Position numbers and translations under genes: made by a program
Shown here: positions 45,756 through 54,703 of the stretch, piece after piece
Position numbering within the stretch: the first letter of the stretch is position 1
Layout: the number at the start of each line of letters is the position of its first letter
From: Asaia bogorensis_B
GTDB lineage: Bacteria; Pseudomonadota; Alphaproteobacteria; Acetobacterales; Acetobacteraceae
DNA: 64,000 nt
Assembly (NCBI RefSeq): GCF_900465315.1
Contig: NZ_UBIX01000013.1
Strand: one strand, 5' to 3'
Notes under the pieces: generated by a model
What the model was told of the DNA's origin: nothing
Database searches by the model: none
Seen by the model: the letters and a program-made list of their open reading frames with translations, nothing else

Positions 45756-46565
45756 ATGGCATCCGATCAGGATCGTGACGTCCCGGGTGTGAGGCGTGAT
45801 ATTCCGGCGAATACCAGAGGATCAAGCGCTCGTTCCGGGCAGACAAGCCTGGAGATCTGCGTTGACGATATGGCGGGGTTTGAAGCGGCCCAGCTTGATC
45901 AGGTCGAACGCATCGAACTCTGCGCAGCGCTAGACCTTGGGGGCCTTACGCCCTCTGGCGGGTTTTTGGCGCAGGCGCGGCGCTCCCGCGTGCCGGTGTT
46001 TGTGATGATCAGGCCGCGAGCGGGTAATTTTATATTTTCTCCCGCAGACATTGCCCAGATGGAGAACGATATCGCGCTCGTACGGGAGGCGGGTATGGAT
46101 GGTGTCGTGCTGGGTGCCGCCCTCGAAGATGGGGCGCTCGATTATGCGCTGCTCGAGCGACTGTCTCTCGCCTGTGGGAGTCTGCACAGGCAGTTGCATC
46201 GTGTTTTCGACCTTACACCCGACCCGATTGCAGCACTTGATATGGCGATGGATCTGGGGTTCGAGCGCGTACTGACCTCAGGGCAGGCCGTTCGTGCGCC
46301 AGATGGGGCGGCCTGTTTGCGCAGGCTGAATGATCATGCGCGTGGTCGTATCGACATCATGGCTGGCAGTGCTGTGCGCCCCGACAATGTGGGCGACCTG
46401 ATTGCGTCAAGCGGCGTGAAATCGTTTCATGCCTCTTGCCGGATAGAATCAGCAGTGCAGGATGGGCGACTGGATCATTTCGGATTCGCAGCGTCTCACG
46501 CTGTGACATCTTCTGCGGAGATCCTTCGGCTGCACGAGGCGATACGCACTGCATGCCCGGAGTGA
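45756..46565 (+). CDS. cutC: CutC-family protein
   Basis: A TIM-barrel protein: LEICVDDMAGFEAAQLDQVERIELCAAL split as EICVDD and RIELCAALDLGGLTPSGG, VFVMIRPRAGNF, MDGVVLGAALEDG, HRVFDLTPDP and VLTSGQA. The family was first linked to copper tolerance in E. coli, but its enzyme function is unsettled. Here it lies between a NagC-like regulator and a hexosaminidase, 27 bases before the latter, hinting at a role in amino sugar metabolism. ATG 45756 has GGAGAGG eight bases upstream; the frame opens earlier at 45675. Confidence 0.87.
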   Translation: MASDQDRDVPGVRRDIPANTRGSSARSGQTSLEICVDDMAGFEAAQLDQVERIELCAALDLGGLTPSGGFLAQARRSRVPVFVMIRPRAGNFIFSPADIAQMENDIALVREAGMDGVVLGAALEDGALDYALLERLSLACGSLHRQLHRVFDLTPDPIAALDMAMDLGFERVLTSGQAVRAPDGAACLRRLNDHARGRIDIMAGSAVRPDNVGDLIASSGVKSFHASCRIESAVQDGRLDHFGFAASHAVTSSAEILRLHEAIRTACPE

Positions 46566-46592
46566 CCTGCTTCTGAAAAAGGATTGGGCCTG

Positions 46593-48782
46593 ATGTTTCT
46601 CCCGAAAAGGGTAATCCACTCCGGGGTTGCGCTTGGCGTATTGCTGGCTGGCTGTGCCGCGATCCGACCTGCCTTGGCTGCGCCATTGACCCCGGTTTTC
46701 ATGCCCCAGCCTGCCAGCGTTGCACTGGATGCGCAGAGCCTTGCGCTTACGGCGCTGCCGGATATTCGCTGGTCACACGCGCCCACCCCCTTGCTGAAAC
46801 GGGCTGCTGCGCGCTTCAGCGCACGTCTCGCAGCGGCTGGCGTTCGCCCCGCGACGAGTCATGGGCCCACGTTCACGATCGACGTAGGGCGAGACCCTGC
46901 CTATCTGACGCTCGACGCGCATGAGGCCTACAAGCTGGATATCTCTGCCAAGGGTATCAGGCTGACTGCCGATGGCCCTGCTGGTGTAATCCACGGTTTT
47001 GCCACGCTGCTGCAGATGCTGGACACGAGAGGCACTGCACCGGTGATCGCGCAGGGGCGTATTGTCGATGCGCCACGCTTCAAATGGCGCGGTCTCATGT
47101 TCGACGTTTCGCGTCATTTCCAGTCCACCGATACCATCAAACGCCAGCTGGATGCGATGGAACTGACCAAACTCAATGTCATGCACTGGCATCTGAGCGA
47201 TGGAACCGGCTTCCGGGTGGAGAGCAAGCGCCTGCCACGCCTTCAGGAACTCGGCGGGCATAGCCGTTACTACACGCAGGATCAGATACGCGAGATCATC
47301 GCCTATGCCGCCGACCGGGGCATACGGATCGTGCCGGAATTCGACGTGCCGGGGCATACGCTTTCCATTCTGGCGGCCTATCCTGAGCTTGCTGCGCAGC
47401 CCGTCGTGACGATGAAAGACTGGGTGAAGGATTGCGACGTCGCCTCGGGTAATGGCGAAACAACGACCCATTGCGCGAAGCACCCTAACCTCAACACGCC
47501 GGCAATGGACCCGACGAGCCCCAAAGTGCTCGAATTCGCCCGTATCCTGTTTGCCGAAATGGCACGGCTTTTCCCGGATCGCTATTTTCATACCGGGGGT
47601 GATGAGGTGGTATCCAGCCAGTGGACAACCAACCCGCAGATCACGGCCTATATGCAGGCGCACGGCTACAAGGATGCGCCTGCCATGCAGGCGGCCTTTA
47701 CCGCAGAGATCGAGAAGCTCCTCGCTGCGGATGGCAAGATCATGATGGGCTGGGATGAGGTAAGCGAGGCCCCCATACCTAAAAATGTCGTTGTTGAGGC
47801 CTGGCGCGGCTCCAAATGGATCGGCTCTGCCACGCGTGTCGGTCATCCGGTGGTCGTGTCATCGGGGTATTATCTCGATCTGCTCAATCCCTCGACCACA
47901 CATTATGTCGTTGACCCGTTTGATACGCGTGCCGATGGTCTGGCACCCAATCCGCCGGGGCAGAAACCTCGCCCGCTTGACGATGCCTTTACGCTCGATC
48001 CCAATGCGCCGCCGCTGGACGAGGCTCAGAGGAAACTGGTGCTGGGTGGTGAGGCACCGCTCTGGACGGAAGTCGTGTCTGATGAAATGGTCGATGCGCG
48101 TCTTTGGCCGCGCTCTGCCGCCCTAGCCGAGCGCTACTGGTCCGATCAATCGGTGAGAGACCCGCAGGCCCTCACAAGCCGCCTTCCGCTGGTCATGAAT
48201 ATGCTTGAGACATTCGGTTTGGAGGCGAGCGATCATCAGGCCCGGATGATCGCCTGCCTGACCCCGCAGAACATTACGCCATTGACGCAGCTGGTCGCGA
48301 TCACCGTGCCGGTGCGCAATTATGCAATCAACCGGCTTGCGAGCCACAAGGGTGATGAAATCCTGAGTTCTCCTGCAGCAATTGCAGGGCCGGACAGCTT
48401 TGAAGGGAACGAATTCAACGCGCTTGCGGCGCGCTACAAGGCGGGAGATCGTAGCGTTATCGCCGCGGTGCAGGGCCATCTTTTGCGCTATATCGGTAAT
48501 GACAAGGCGTTTCAGGCTTTACCCGCGCAGCCAGTCATTGATGAGGTGAAGCCCGTTTCGGCTCAGATCGCGGCGCTGTCACAGCTTGGCCTGGACGCCA
48601 TGCAGCCGGGCAGGAAAAGCAAGGACTGGCATGAGCATGCCGAGGCTCTCCTTGCCGAGCAGGATGCCGCTTACGCCGCGAGCGCTGACCACGAAGCCTC
48701 GAACCATACGAACCAGCCCCCGGGAGGGCTGTTGATTGCTATTGTGCCCGGCATAAAGGCGCTGGTCGCCAGCACCGACTGA
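46593..48782 (+). CDS. GH20 beta-N-acetylhexosaminidase, probable lipoprotein
   Basis: Releases GlcNAc from the non-reducing ends of chito-oligosaccharides. 729 residues; the N-terminus has a lipobox LLAGC at C21, or an alternative signal cleavage after ALA. An N-terminal GH20b-like domain is followed by the barrel with FKWRGLMFDVSRHF, LNVMHWHLSDGTGFR, VPEFDVPGH and the catalytic pair D337-E338 in HTGGDEV; LGGEAPLWTE ends the active site. AAAAAGGA precedes ATG 46593. It supplies GlcNAc to the NagP-NagK-NagA-NagB route. Confidence 0.94.
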   Translation: MFLPKRVIHSGVALGVLLAGCAAIRPALAAPLTPVFMPQPASVALDAQSLALTALPDIRWSHAPTPLLKRAAARFSARLAAAGVRPATSHGPTFTIDVGRDPAYLTLDAHEAYKLDISAKGIRLTADGPAGVIHGFATLLQMLDTRGTAPVIAQGRIVDAPRFKWRGLMFDVSRHFQSTDTIKRQLDAMELTKLNVMHWHLSDGTGFRVESKRLPRLQELGGHSRYYTQDQIREIIAYAADRGIRIVPEFDVPGHTLSILAAYPELAAQPVVTMKDWVKDCDVASGNGETTTHCAKHPNLNTPAMDPTSPKVLEFARILFAEMARLFPDRYFHTGGDEVVSSQWTTNPQITAYMQAHGYKDAPAMQAAFTAEIEKLLAADGKIMMGWDEVSEAPIPKNVVVEAWRGSKWIGSATRVGHPVVVSSGYYLDLLNPSTTHYVVDPFDTRADGLAPNPPGQKPRPLDDAFTLDPNAPPLDEAQRKLVLGGEAPLWTEVVSDEMVDARLWPRSAALAERYWSDQSVRDPQALTSRLPLVMNMLETFGLEASDHQARMIACLTPQNITPLTQLVAITVPVRNYAINRLASHKGDEILSSPAAIAGPDSFEGNEFNALAARYKAGDRSVIAAVQGHLLRYIGNDKAFQALPAQPVIDEVKPVSAQIAALSQLGLDAMQPGRKSKDWHEHAEALLAEQDAAYAASADHEASNHTNQPPGGLLIAIVPGIKALVASTD

Positions 48783-48822
48783 AAAAAGGGGCTCCGGATG
48801 ATTATTCCGGAGCCCCTTTTTC
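48783..48822. terminator. Bidirectional terminator after the hexosaminidase gene
   Basis: AAAAAGGGGCTCCGGA pairs with TCCGGAGCCCCTTTTT across a short AT loop, beginning at the gene's stop codon. The A-rich and T-rich flanks suit termination on both strands; nagB ends at 48936 on the other strand. Confidence 0.88.
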
Positions 48823-48935
48823 ATTCAGGAAAATATTCCGGGCGTTGATATGCAAGGAGCAGCGCCCCTGGATACGCCGCGCCACGAAGCTACATGGGGA
48901 ACAGGCTTAAAAATGCGCCGCGGCACACGGGACTT

Positions 48936-49703
48936 TCAGCGCGGGCGGAAGTCTGCACTGCGTCTCGTCTGCTCTGTCAGGGCAGAGGCGCTGGCCTCGT
49001 CCAGAATGACCGTGCAACGGTCATGAAGCCGAATGGCCGACGCGCTGACCTGCGGCGTGACATCGCCCTCAAGGGCGCGCGCCACGATATCCGCCTTGGC
49101 AGAACCCAGCGCAAGAAGCAGGAGATGTTTCGCTTCGAGAATGGTCCCGACGCCCATCGTCAGGGCCCGATCAGGCACCTTTTGAGGGTCACCACCGAAC
49201 ATGGCGGCGTTCTGCTCACGGGTGCGCTCATTGAGCGTGACACAGCGCGTGCGCGTGTCGAATGGCGAGGGCGGCTCGTTGAAGCCGATATGCCCTGTAT
49301 CGCCAATGCCGAGTAATTGCAGGTCAATCCCGCCTGCATTGCGTATCGCCTGCTCGTAATCCGCACATTCCTGCGCAAGATCAGCGGCGACCCCGTTTGG
49401 AAGGTGTACGTTTGTCTGGGAAATATTGACGTGACGAAAAAGCAGATCGTTCATGTAGTAATGATAGGACCTACGGTCATCGGCAGAGAGGCCAACATAC
49501 TCATCAAGATTGAAGCTGGTCGCGCTTGAAAAATCGAGCCCCTGTTTCTGGTGTAGTCGGACCAGATCCCCATAGACGCCTTCCATGGTCCGCCCTGTCG
49601 CCAGGCCAACCACAGGCGATGCGCAGGAGGTCATCACCGAGGCGATTTCGGCAGCGGCGAGTCGCATGGCGGAGCCGGACTCTGGCATGATAATAAGGCG
49701 CAT
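48936..49703 (-). CDS. nagB: Glucosamine-6-phosphate deaminase
   Basis: Converts GlcN-6-P to fructose-6-P and ammonia, the last step of GlcNAc use. 255 residues with VGLATGRTMEGVY, FNLDEYVGLSADDRRSY, LGIGDTGHIGFNEPPSPF and the LTMGVGTILEA loop. It lies apart from nagA, transcribed away from the TonB receptor gene. Confidence 0.94.
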   Translation of the reverse strand: MRLIIMPESGSAMRLAAAEIASVMTSCASPVVGLATGRTMEGVYGDLVRLHQKQGLDFSSATSFNLDEYVGLSADDRRSYHYYMNDLLFRHVNISQTNVHLPNGVAADLAQECADYEQAIRNAGGIDLQLLGIGDTGHIGFNEPPSPFDTRTRCVTLNERTREQNAAMFGGDPQKVPDRALTMGVGTILEAKHLLLLALGSAKADIVARALEGDVTPQVSASAIRLHDRCTVILDEASASALTEQTRRSADFRPR

Positions 49704-49796
49704 GGACGGTCATGATCCTGTGTTGTGAGGCCCCTGAGGCATCCGGGGCGATACCGATTCCATCTCCTGATAAGACCTCCCCCTTTGTTTATCGAC

Positions 49797-49806
49797 ATAA
49801 ATTAAG
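49797..49806. promoter_or_regulatory. ATAAATTAAG motif between nagB and the TonB receptor gene
   Basis: Identical in ten bases to the motif before the ROK gene. It lies in the AT-rich 327-base divergent region 49704-50030, 93 bases before nagB. Likely an operator shared by the GlcNAc regulon. No other signal in this region was convincing. Confidence 0.5.
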
Positions 49807-50030
49807 TAAAAATCGCGGGAACGACACTCAAACGTGACGTAACAAGGGTTTTCTGGCATAAATTTTCCTAAACACCAGCAAATCACTTAGTTTTTTCAAT
49901 AAACAATTGCAGGGTGAAAATCAGCCGTCTAACGTTTTGCAAGAACGCGGAACGATACGGACGGACAACAAACAGTTCTTTCAATCGCGGCCGATTTATT
50001 TTGAATCCTCCACGCAAACGGGAGTGGACC

Positions 50031-52505
50031 ATGCGCCATCTAAGACGTGATCTCCTTGTTTTCTGTTCCGCCATCGCAATTAATTCTGCGGCTGAGGCTA
50101 TGGCCGCACCGGTAGCAGATCTACCCGAGGGAAGCGCTCAGCACGCAAAAGCCAGGGCCCCGGCACCCGTGCAGAAAGCCGGCTCCGGGCATCGCCGGGC
50201 GGGAAGTGCGACTGAGGGTTCTGTTCTGGGGCCCAACCCGCAGGCAGAGGAAATCTCAGTCAAATCATCCAGCCGTCATGCAGATGGAACAACCAACACC
50301 ACGCCGGGCGGCGGGTTGATGCCAAAGCAGACTGCGCCGCGCTCGCAGAGCGGGGTAACGCGCGATTTCATCGCCAAGCAGGCGCCCACGGGCAATATCT
50401 CGTCGATGATCGCCAATCTGCCGGGCGTGGTCTATGCCAATCAAAGTCCGCTTGCGACGGCAGGTGACAATATCACCATGCGTGGCATGAACCAGAGCCA
50501 GATCGGTTACCTGTTTGAAGGTGCACCGCTGGCTGATCCGATCAATTACGAGCCTTACACGGCGATGCTTGTCGATACGGAAAATCTGGGTTCCGTGACG
50601 GTCTCCCAAGGCTCGCCCGATCTCAATGCGCCGACATTCAACGCGGTTGGCGGGCAGATATCGGCAACAGCGCTCAACCCCTCGCACAAATATGGTGGTT
50701 TCATCAATCTGATGGGAGGCAACAAGAGCGCCAACAAGGAATTCCTCCGTCTGGATACGGGTGATATCGGCCAGACTGGCATTCGCGGTTTCGTATCGTT
50801 CTCGCACCAATCGAACAATAACTGGCGTGGTCCCGGCGGGCTGAAGCGCTACCATGTGGATGCGAAGTTCGTGAAGGAATGGGGGGATGGCAACTCGATC
50901 AGCGCCATTTTCGGCTTCAACAAACAGGAGCAGACGCCTTTTCGTTCGCCAACGGCGGCCCAGTGGAAGCAATGGGGCGAGGGGCTGACCTATAGCGATC
51001 ACTACACGCCAGGAGATGCCAGCTACTACAAGCTTCAGTTGAGCAATCTGAACTCGCAGGATGTCGTGGTGCCCATGCATTTCACGCTGGCACGCGGGCT
51101 CAAGCTGAGTGTCACGCCTTATTATGTTCACCAGTTCGGCCCCGCTGTGGGTGGCGAGAATATTCCGGCATCCGGTGGTACTTTCGGGACGCAGGTCTAT
51201 GGCAATCTGAACCAGCCTTACGTCACCAACGGCAAGATCACGACGGTTGCGGTCGATCCTTGGAATCAGAAAGTCGGTGCCATCAATACGTCTCTCGACT
51301 GGACTTCCGGGCACAACACGCTGTCTGGCGGTTACTGGTATTCCTATGCAACCCATGAGGAGCACTCGACCTTCGCGACCGTGGATTTCTCGGGCAAGGC
51401 TGCCAATTCCTATGGAGCTTATGGCATCCGTGTGCCGGGCGGCGATCTGCTGAGTGGCTACAACCTCAATTTCATGCAGCAGATCAACGCGCTGTTCATT
51501 GCCGACACGCTAAAACTGCTCAATGACAAGCTGACACTGAGCGCGGGCTTTCGTACGGTCATGGTGTCACGTCAGGGGACGAATGACGTGCCCGGGGCCG
51601 ATCCCTACAAGACAGTGCGCAATTACTTCGCCCCCTTGCCACAGGTGGCCATCAGCTATGCGCTGACGTCCAAGGACCAGATCTATATCAACGGCACGAC
51701 CTCGTTCCGTGCGCCGGCTTCGGTGCAGGCCTATAGCCAGATTTTCGATCCCAACTCAGTTGGGGCCACATCACAGCCAGGCAACCTGAAGGGCGAGTAC
51801 GGCATCGGTGAAGAGATCGGTTATCGCCATAACGGCACGCTGATCCATTTTCAGGTTTCGGCGTTCAACATGAACCTGACCAATCATCAGGTAAGCTCCA
51901 CCTCCTATATTCCTGGCACCAATACGCTGGTTTCCATGCCGATCAATGTGGGTGGCGAGACGATCCGCGGTATTCAGGGTGAGCTGGGGCTCAAGCCCTG
52001 GCATCATTTCAGCCCTTATGTCTCGGCCCAGTACCTGCACGCGACAACGGATAATAATCTGCCTGTCTCTGCGACCAACGCAGCGGGTCAGTCTGTCATC
52101 GATTATCTGCCAACCGCGGGCAAGACGATGGTGGCCACACCGCATGTGACGGCGTCCGTCGGTCTTGCCTATGACGACAACAGGCAGTTTTTCGGGAATT
52201 TCAGCCTGCGTTATATCAGCTCGCAATATTCCACGTTCATGAATGACCAGCGCATGCCGGGCTATGTCGTGTCAGACATCACGCTTGGTTATCGCCTGCC
52301 TCATGTCGCGCATTTGAACGGCCCGAAAATCCAGCTCAATCTGGTCAATATCGGCAACAACATCTATCGTTCCGCACCAGCCAGCTTCGTCACCAGCGCC
52401 CAGAGCCGCACAGGGATTTACGGCAATCAGACCAAGGCTGGCTCACCGATCTATCTTGTTGGTGGCAACTTCGCGGCTCTGGTTTCACTCTCGACCGGGT
52501 TCTGA
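50031..52505 (+). CDS. TonB-dependent outer membrane receptor
   Basis: An 824-residue receptor with a signal peptide (LLVFCSAIAINSAAEAMAAP), a linker of about 100 residues with EEISVKSSSR as a possible TonB box, a plug domain (SSMIANLPGVVYANQ, NITMRGMNQSQIGYLFEGAPL), and a beta-barrel ending ALVSLSTGF with terminal Phe. ATG 50031 has GGGAG seven bases upstream; a GTG at 49914 opens the frame earlier. Placed between nagB and a GlcNAc kinase, it probably imports chito-oligosaccharides or another GlcNAc glycan. Confidence 0.9.
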   Translation: MRHLRRDLLVFCSAIAINSAAEAMAAPVADLPEGSAQHAKARAPAPVQKAGSGHRRAGSATEGSVLGPNPQAEEISVKSSSRHADGTTNTTPGGGLMPKQTAPRSQSGVTRDFIAKQAPTGNISSMIANLPGVVYANQSPLATAGDNITMRGMNQSQIGYLFEGAPLADPINYEPYTAMLVDTENLGSVTVSQGSPDLNAPTFNAVGGQISATALNPSHKYGGFINLMGGNKSANKEFLRLDTGDIGQTGIRGFVSFSHQSNNNWRGPGGLKRYHVDAKFVKEWGDGNSISAIFGFNKQEQTPFRSPTAAQWKQWGEGLTYSDHYTPGDASYYKLQLSNLNSQDVVVPMHFTLARGLKLSVTPYYVHQFGPAVGGENIPASGGTFGTQVYGNLNQPYVTNGKITTVAVDPWNQKVGAINTSLDWTSGHNTLSGGYWYSYATHEEHSTFATVDFSGKAANSYGAYGIRVPGGDLLSGYNLNFMQQINALFIADTLKLLNDKLTLSAGFRTVMVSRQGTNDVPGADPYKTVRNYFAPLPQVAISYALTSKDQIYINGTTSFRAPASVQAYSQIFDPNSVGATSQPGNLKGEYGIGEEIGYRHNGTLIHFQVSAFNMNLTNHQVSSTSYIPGTNTLVSMPINVGGETIRGIQGELGLKPWHHFSPYVSAQYLHATTDNNLPVSATNAAGQSVIDYLPTAGKTMVATPHVTASVGLAYDDNRQFFGNFSLRYISSQYSTFMNDQRMPGYVVSDITLGYRLPHVAHLNGPKIQLNLVNIGNNIYRSAPASFVTSAQSRTGIYGNQTKAGSPIYLVGGNFAALVSLSTGF

Positions 52506-52598
52506 TCCGGGGTGGATGAATAACCGGATCGACTTGACTCATCGCCCCCGCCCGGAGAATGTCCGGGCGCGTTTCAATGGCCTAGAGACGGGAAACAC

Positions 52599-53552
52599 GT
52601 GCGGAACAACGATATTGTCGCCATTGATGGCGGCGGCACGAAAACACTCCTTCTGCGCGTCAGACCTGACGCCTCCCTTGCCGACATACGCAAGGCCGGT
52701 GGGTCCAACCCGTTTGACGTGCCAGAGTGGCGGAGCGTGATTACAGGGCTGCTGGAGGGTCAGCAGCCCTATATTCGTGCCGCAGCTTTCGGCATGGCAG
52801 GGTTTGGCGAGAGCGGGCGGCTCAGCCGCGAACTGGCACAGACACTTGGTGCAGCCTGTCCCGCGCCTCATGTCATCCATAATGATGTCGATATGGCCTG
52901 CCGGGGCGCCTTTCTGAACAGGGCGGGCGTGCTGCTGCTTTCCGGCACGGGGTCGATGGCCTGGGGGCAGGATGAGCAGGGGCGGACAGCCCGTGTAGGT
53001 GGCTGGGGCAGTCTCTTCGGCGATGAGGGAAGTGCCTACTGGATCGGGCGTCTGGCCCTTGCGCATCTGGCGCAGGTTCTGGATGGGCGCCTCCCTGACG
53101 AGACCGGCTTTCAGGCGCGTTTTGCGAGGATGCAGGGTTGGCCTGAGGAGACCGCCGGTTGCACGAGCGCTCTTCAGGAATGGTATGCAGGGCTGCACGA
53201 GGCCAGACCGGCCGTGGCAGCCCTTACAGCAGGGCTGGGGCGACTTGCAGAGCAGGGATGTGTCGTCTCGCATGACCTGTTTGCGCAGGCGGCAGAGCAC
53301 CTTGCGCGGCATGTGCATGCCCTGCGTCACAGGCTTGGCGCGCCGCATCTGGCATGGAGCTATGCCGGGGGAACCATGCGCAGCCCTGTCCTGCGCGAGC
53401 GTATCACGCAGCAATGCGGTGCGCCTGTCGCGCCGGGTCTGCCCCCCATCGGGGGAGCCGTGCTCGTTGCCGCCCAGCTGGCGGGCTGGGTTACGGATAG
53501 CGCCTTCGTTGCGCGCCTGGGTGAGGCGCTGGAGGCTGCAGGGATCAGCTAG
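52599..53552 (+). CDS. nagK: BadF-type N-acetylglucosamine kinase
   Basis: Phosphorylates GlcNAc taken up by NagP. 317 residues of the BadF/BadG ATPase-kinase fold: IVAIDGGGTKTLLL (phosphate 1), AAFGMAGFGESG, VIHNDVDMACRGA, LLLSGTGSMAWG (phosphate 2), RVGGWGSLFGDEGSAYWIG and SYAGGTMRSPVL. GTG start at 52599. It lies 93 bases after the TonB receptor gene and completes the pathway with NagA and NagB. Confidence 0.9.
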   Translation: MRNNDIVAIDGGGTKTLLLRVRPDASLADIRKAGGSNPFDVPEWRSVITGLLEGQQPYIRAAAFGMAGFGESGRLSRELAQTLGAACPAPHVIHNDVDMACRGAFLNRAGVLLLSGTGSMAWGQDEQGRTARVGGWGSLFGDEGSAYWIGRLALAHLAQVLDGRLPDETGFQARFARMQGWPEETAGCTSALQEWYAGLHEARPAVAALTAGLGRLAEQGCVVSHDLFAQAAEHLARHVHALRHRLGAPHLAWSYAGGTMRSPVLRERITQQCGAPVAPGLPPIGGAVLVAAQLAGWVTDSAFVARLGEALEAAGIS

Positions 53553-53664
53553 GGCGCTTCGGCGCTCTCGCAGCCTCTATCGCGTAACAATGGTGACGAC
53601 GTGATGGCAAGGCGTGCCTCGCCGGTCTAGGGTGGCGAGATCACGCACCCGAATGGAGCTTGCG

Positions 53665-54456
53665 ATGCGCGTCGCGCTTGGACAATTTATCGTTTCGGCC
53701 CAATGGGAAGAAAATCTTGCCATAGCGAGCGGGATGATCGCGCAAGCCCGATCGGGTGGCGCGAAGCTGCTTGTGTTGCCCGAGGGAATATTGGCGCGCG
53801 ATCCGGCGGACCCGGATCATGTACTGCGCACGGCACAGAAGCTGGATGGCCCGTTTGTGAGCGGGCTGCTGGCGGTCACGCAGGATATCACGGTCGCGTT
53901 TTGCGTGAACGTGCCTGATGGGGCAGGGCGGTTTCATAACACGCTCGTTGTTATGCGCGATGGGGCTATCCTGACCTGCTACAGAAAGCTGCATCTTTAC
54001 GATGCCTTTGCCATGCAGGAATCACGCCTGATTGCCCCCGGCCATGACCTGCCACCTGTTCTCGATATCGGCGGCGTGCGGATCGGGTTCATGACCTGCT
54101 ACGATGTGCGCTTTCCGGAAATCGCACGTCATCTGGCGCTCTCGGGTGCGGAGGTGATTGTTGTGCCTGCCGCATGGTTGCGCGGGCCCGGCAAGGAGCG
54201 GCATTGGGAAATCATGCTGGCGGCCAGAGCGCTCGAAAACACCTGTTATGTGCTGGGGGCGGGCGAGTGCGGTCCGCAGAATATCGGCAACAGCATGGTG
54301 ATTGACCCGCTTGGCGTGGTGGTGGCCGCGCAGGGCGCCCGACCGGGGCTGATCATGGCGACGCTCGACCGGAGCCATGTGCAGGAGGTCAGGCGCATAT
54401 TACCTGTGCTCGAAAATCGTCGTTTCGCTGCGCCTGTTCTGCGCGACGATCTTTGA
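53665..54456 (+). CDS. Nitrilase-superfamily amidase (deaminated glutathione amidase-like)
   Basis: A 263-residue carbon-nitrogen hydrolase with the Glu-Lys-Cys triad visible in LLVLPEGIL, CYRKLHLYDAF and GFMTCYDVRFPE. These surroundings resemble the NIT1/YbeM group, which repairs deaminated glutathione. ATG 53665 has GGAG six bases upstream; ATG 53653 is a less likely alternative. Cytosolic. The link to its neighbours is not evident. Confidence 0.86.
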   Translation: MRVALGQFIVSAQWEENLAIASGMIAQARSGGAKLLVLPEGILARDPADPDHVLRTAQKLDGPFVSGLLAVTQDITVAFCVNVPDGAGRFHNTLVVMRDGAILTCYRKLHLYDAFAMQESRLIAPGHDLPPVLDIGGVRIGFMTCYDVRFPEIARHLALSGAEVIVVPAAWLRGPGKERHWEIMLAARALENTCYVLGAGECGPQNIGNSMVIDPLGVVVAAQGARPGLIMATLDRSHVQEVRRILPVLENRRFAAPVLRDDL

Positions 54457-54703
54457 AAGCGCAGCGAAGATGCAGGGCGTAGTCGCCTCTTTCTGGCGAC
54501 AGTGCTGCCCTTCTTGCGCTCTCACGAAGCGGTGACCTCTCGCGAGCTTGAGTAAACCCGACCGGATTTTTCATGTTTATCTCATGAATAACGTTAAATG
54601 GCACAGTAATTCTGTTGCTGGTAACGGCTATACTGAGTTCGGACGGATAGGCCCAGACATCTCTTAAGATGTCGCCCTACCGCCTGCTGGAAAGGTAGAT
54701 AAG

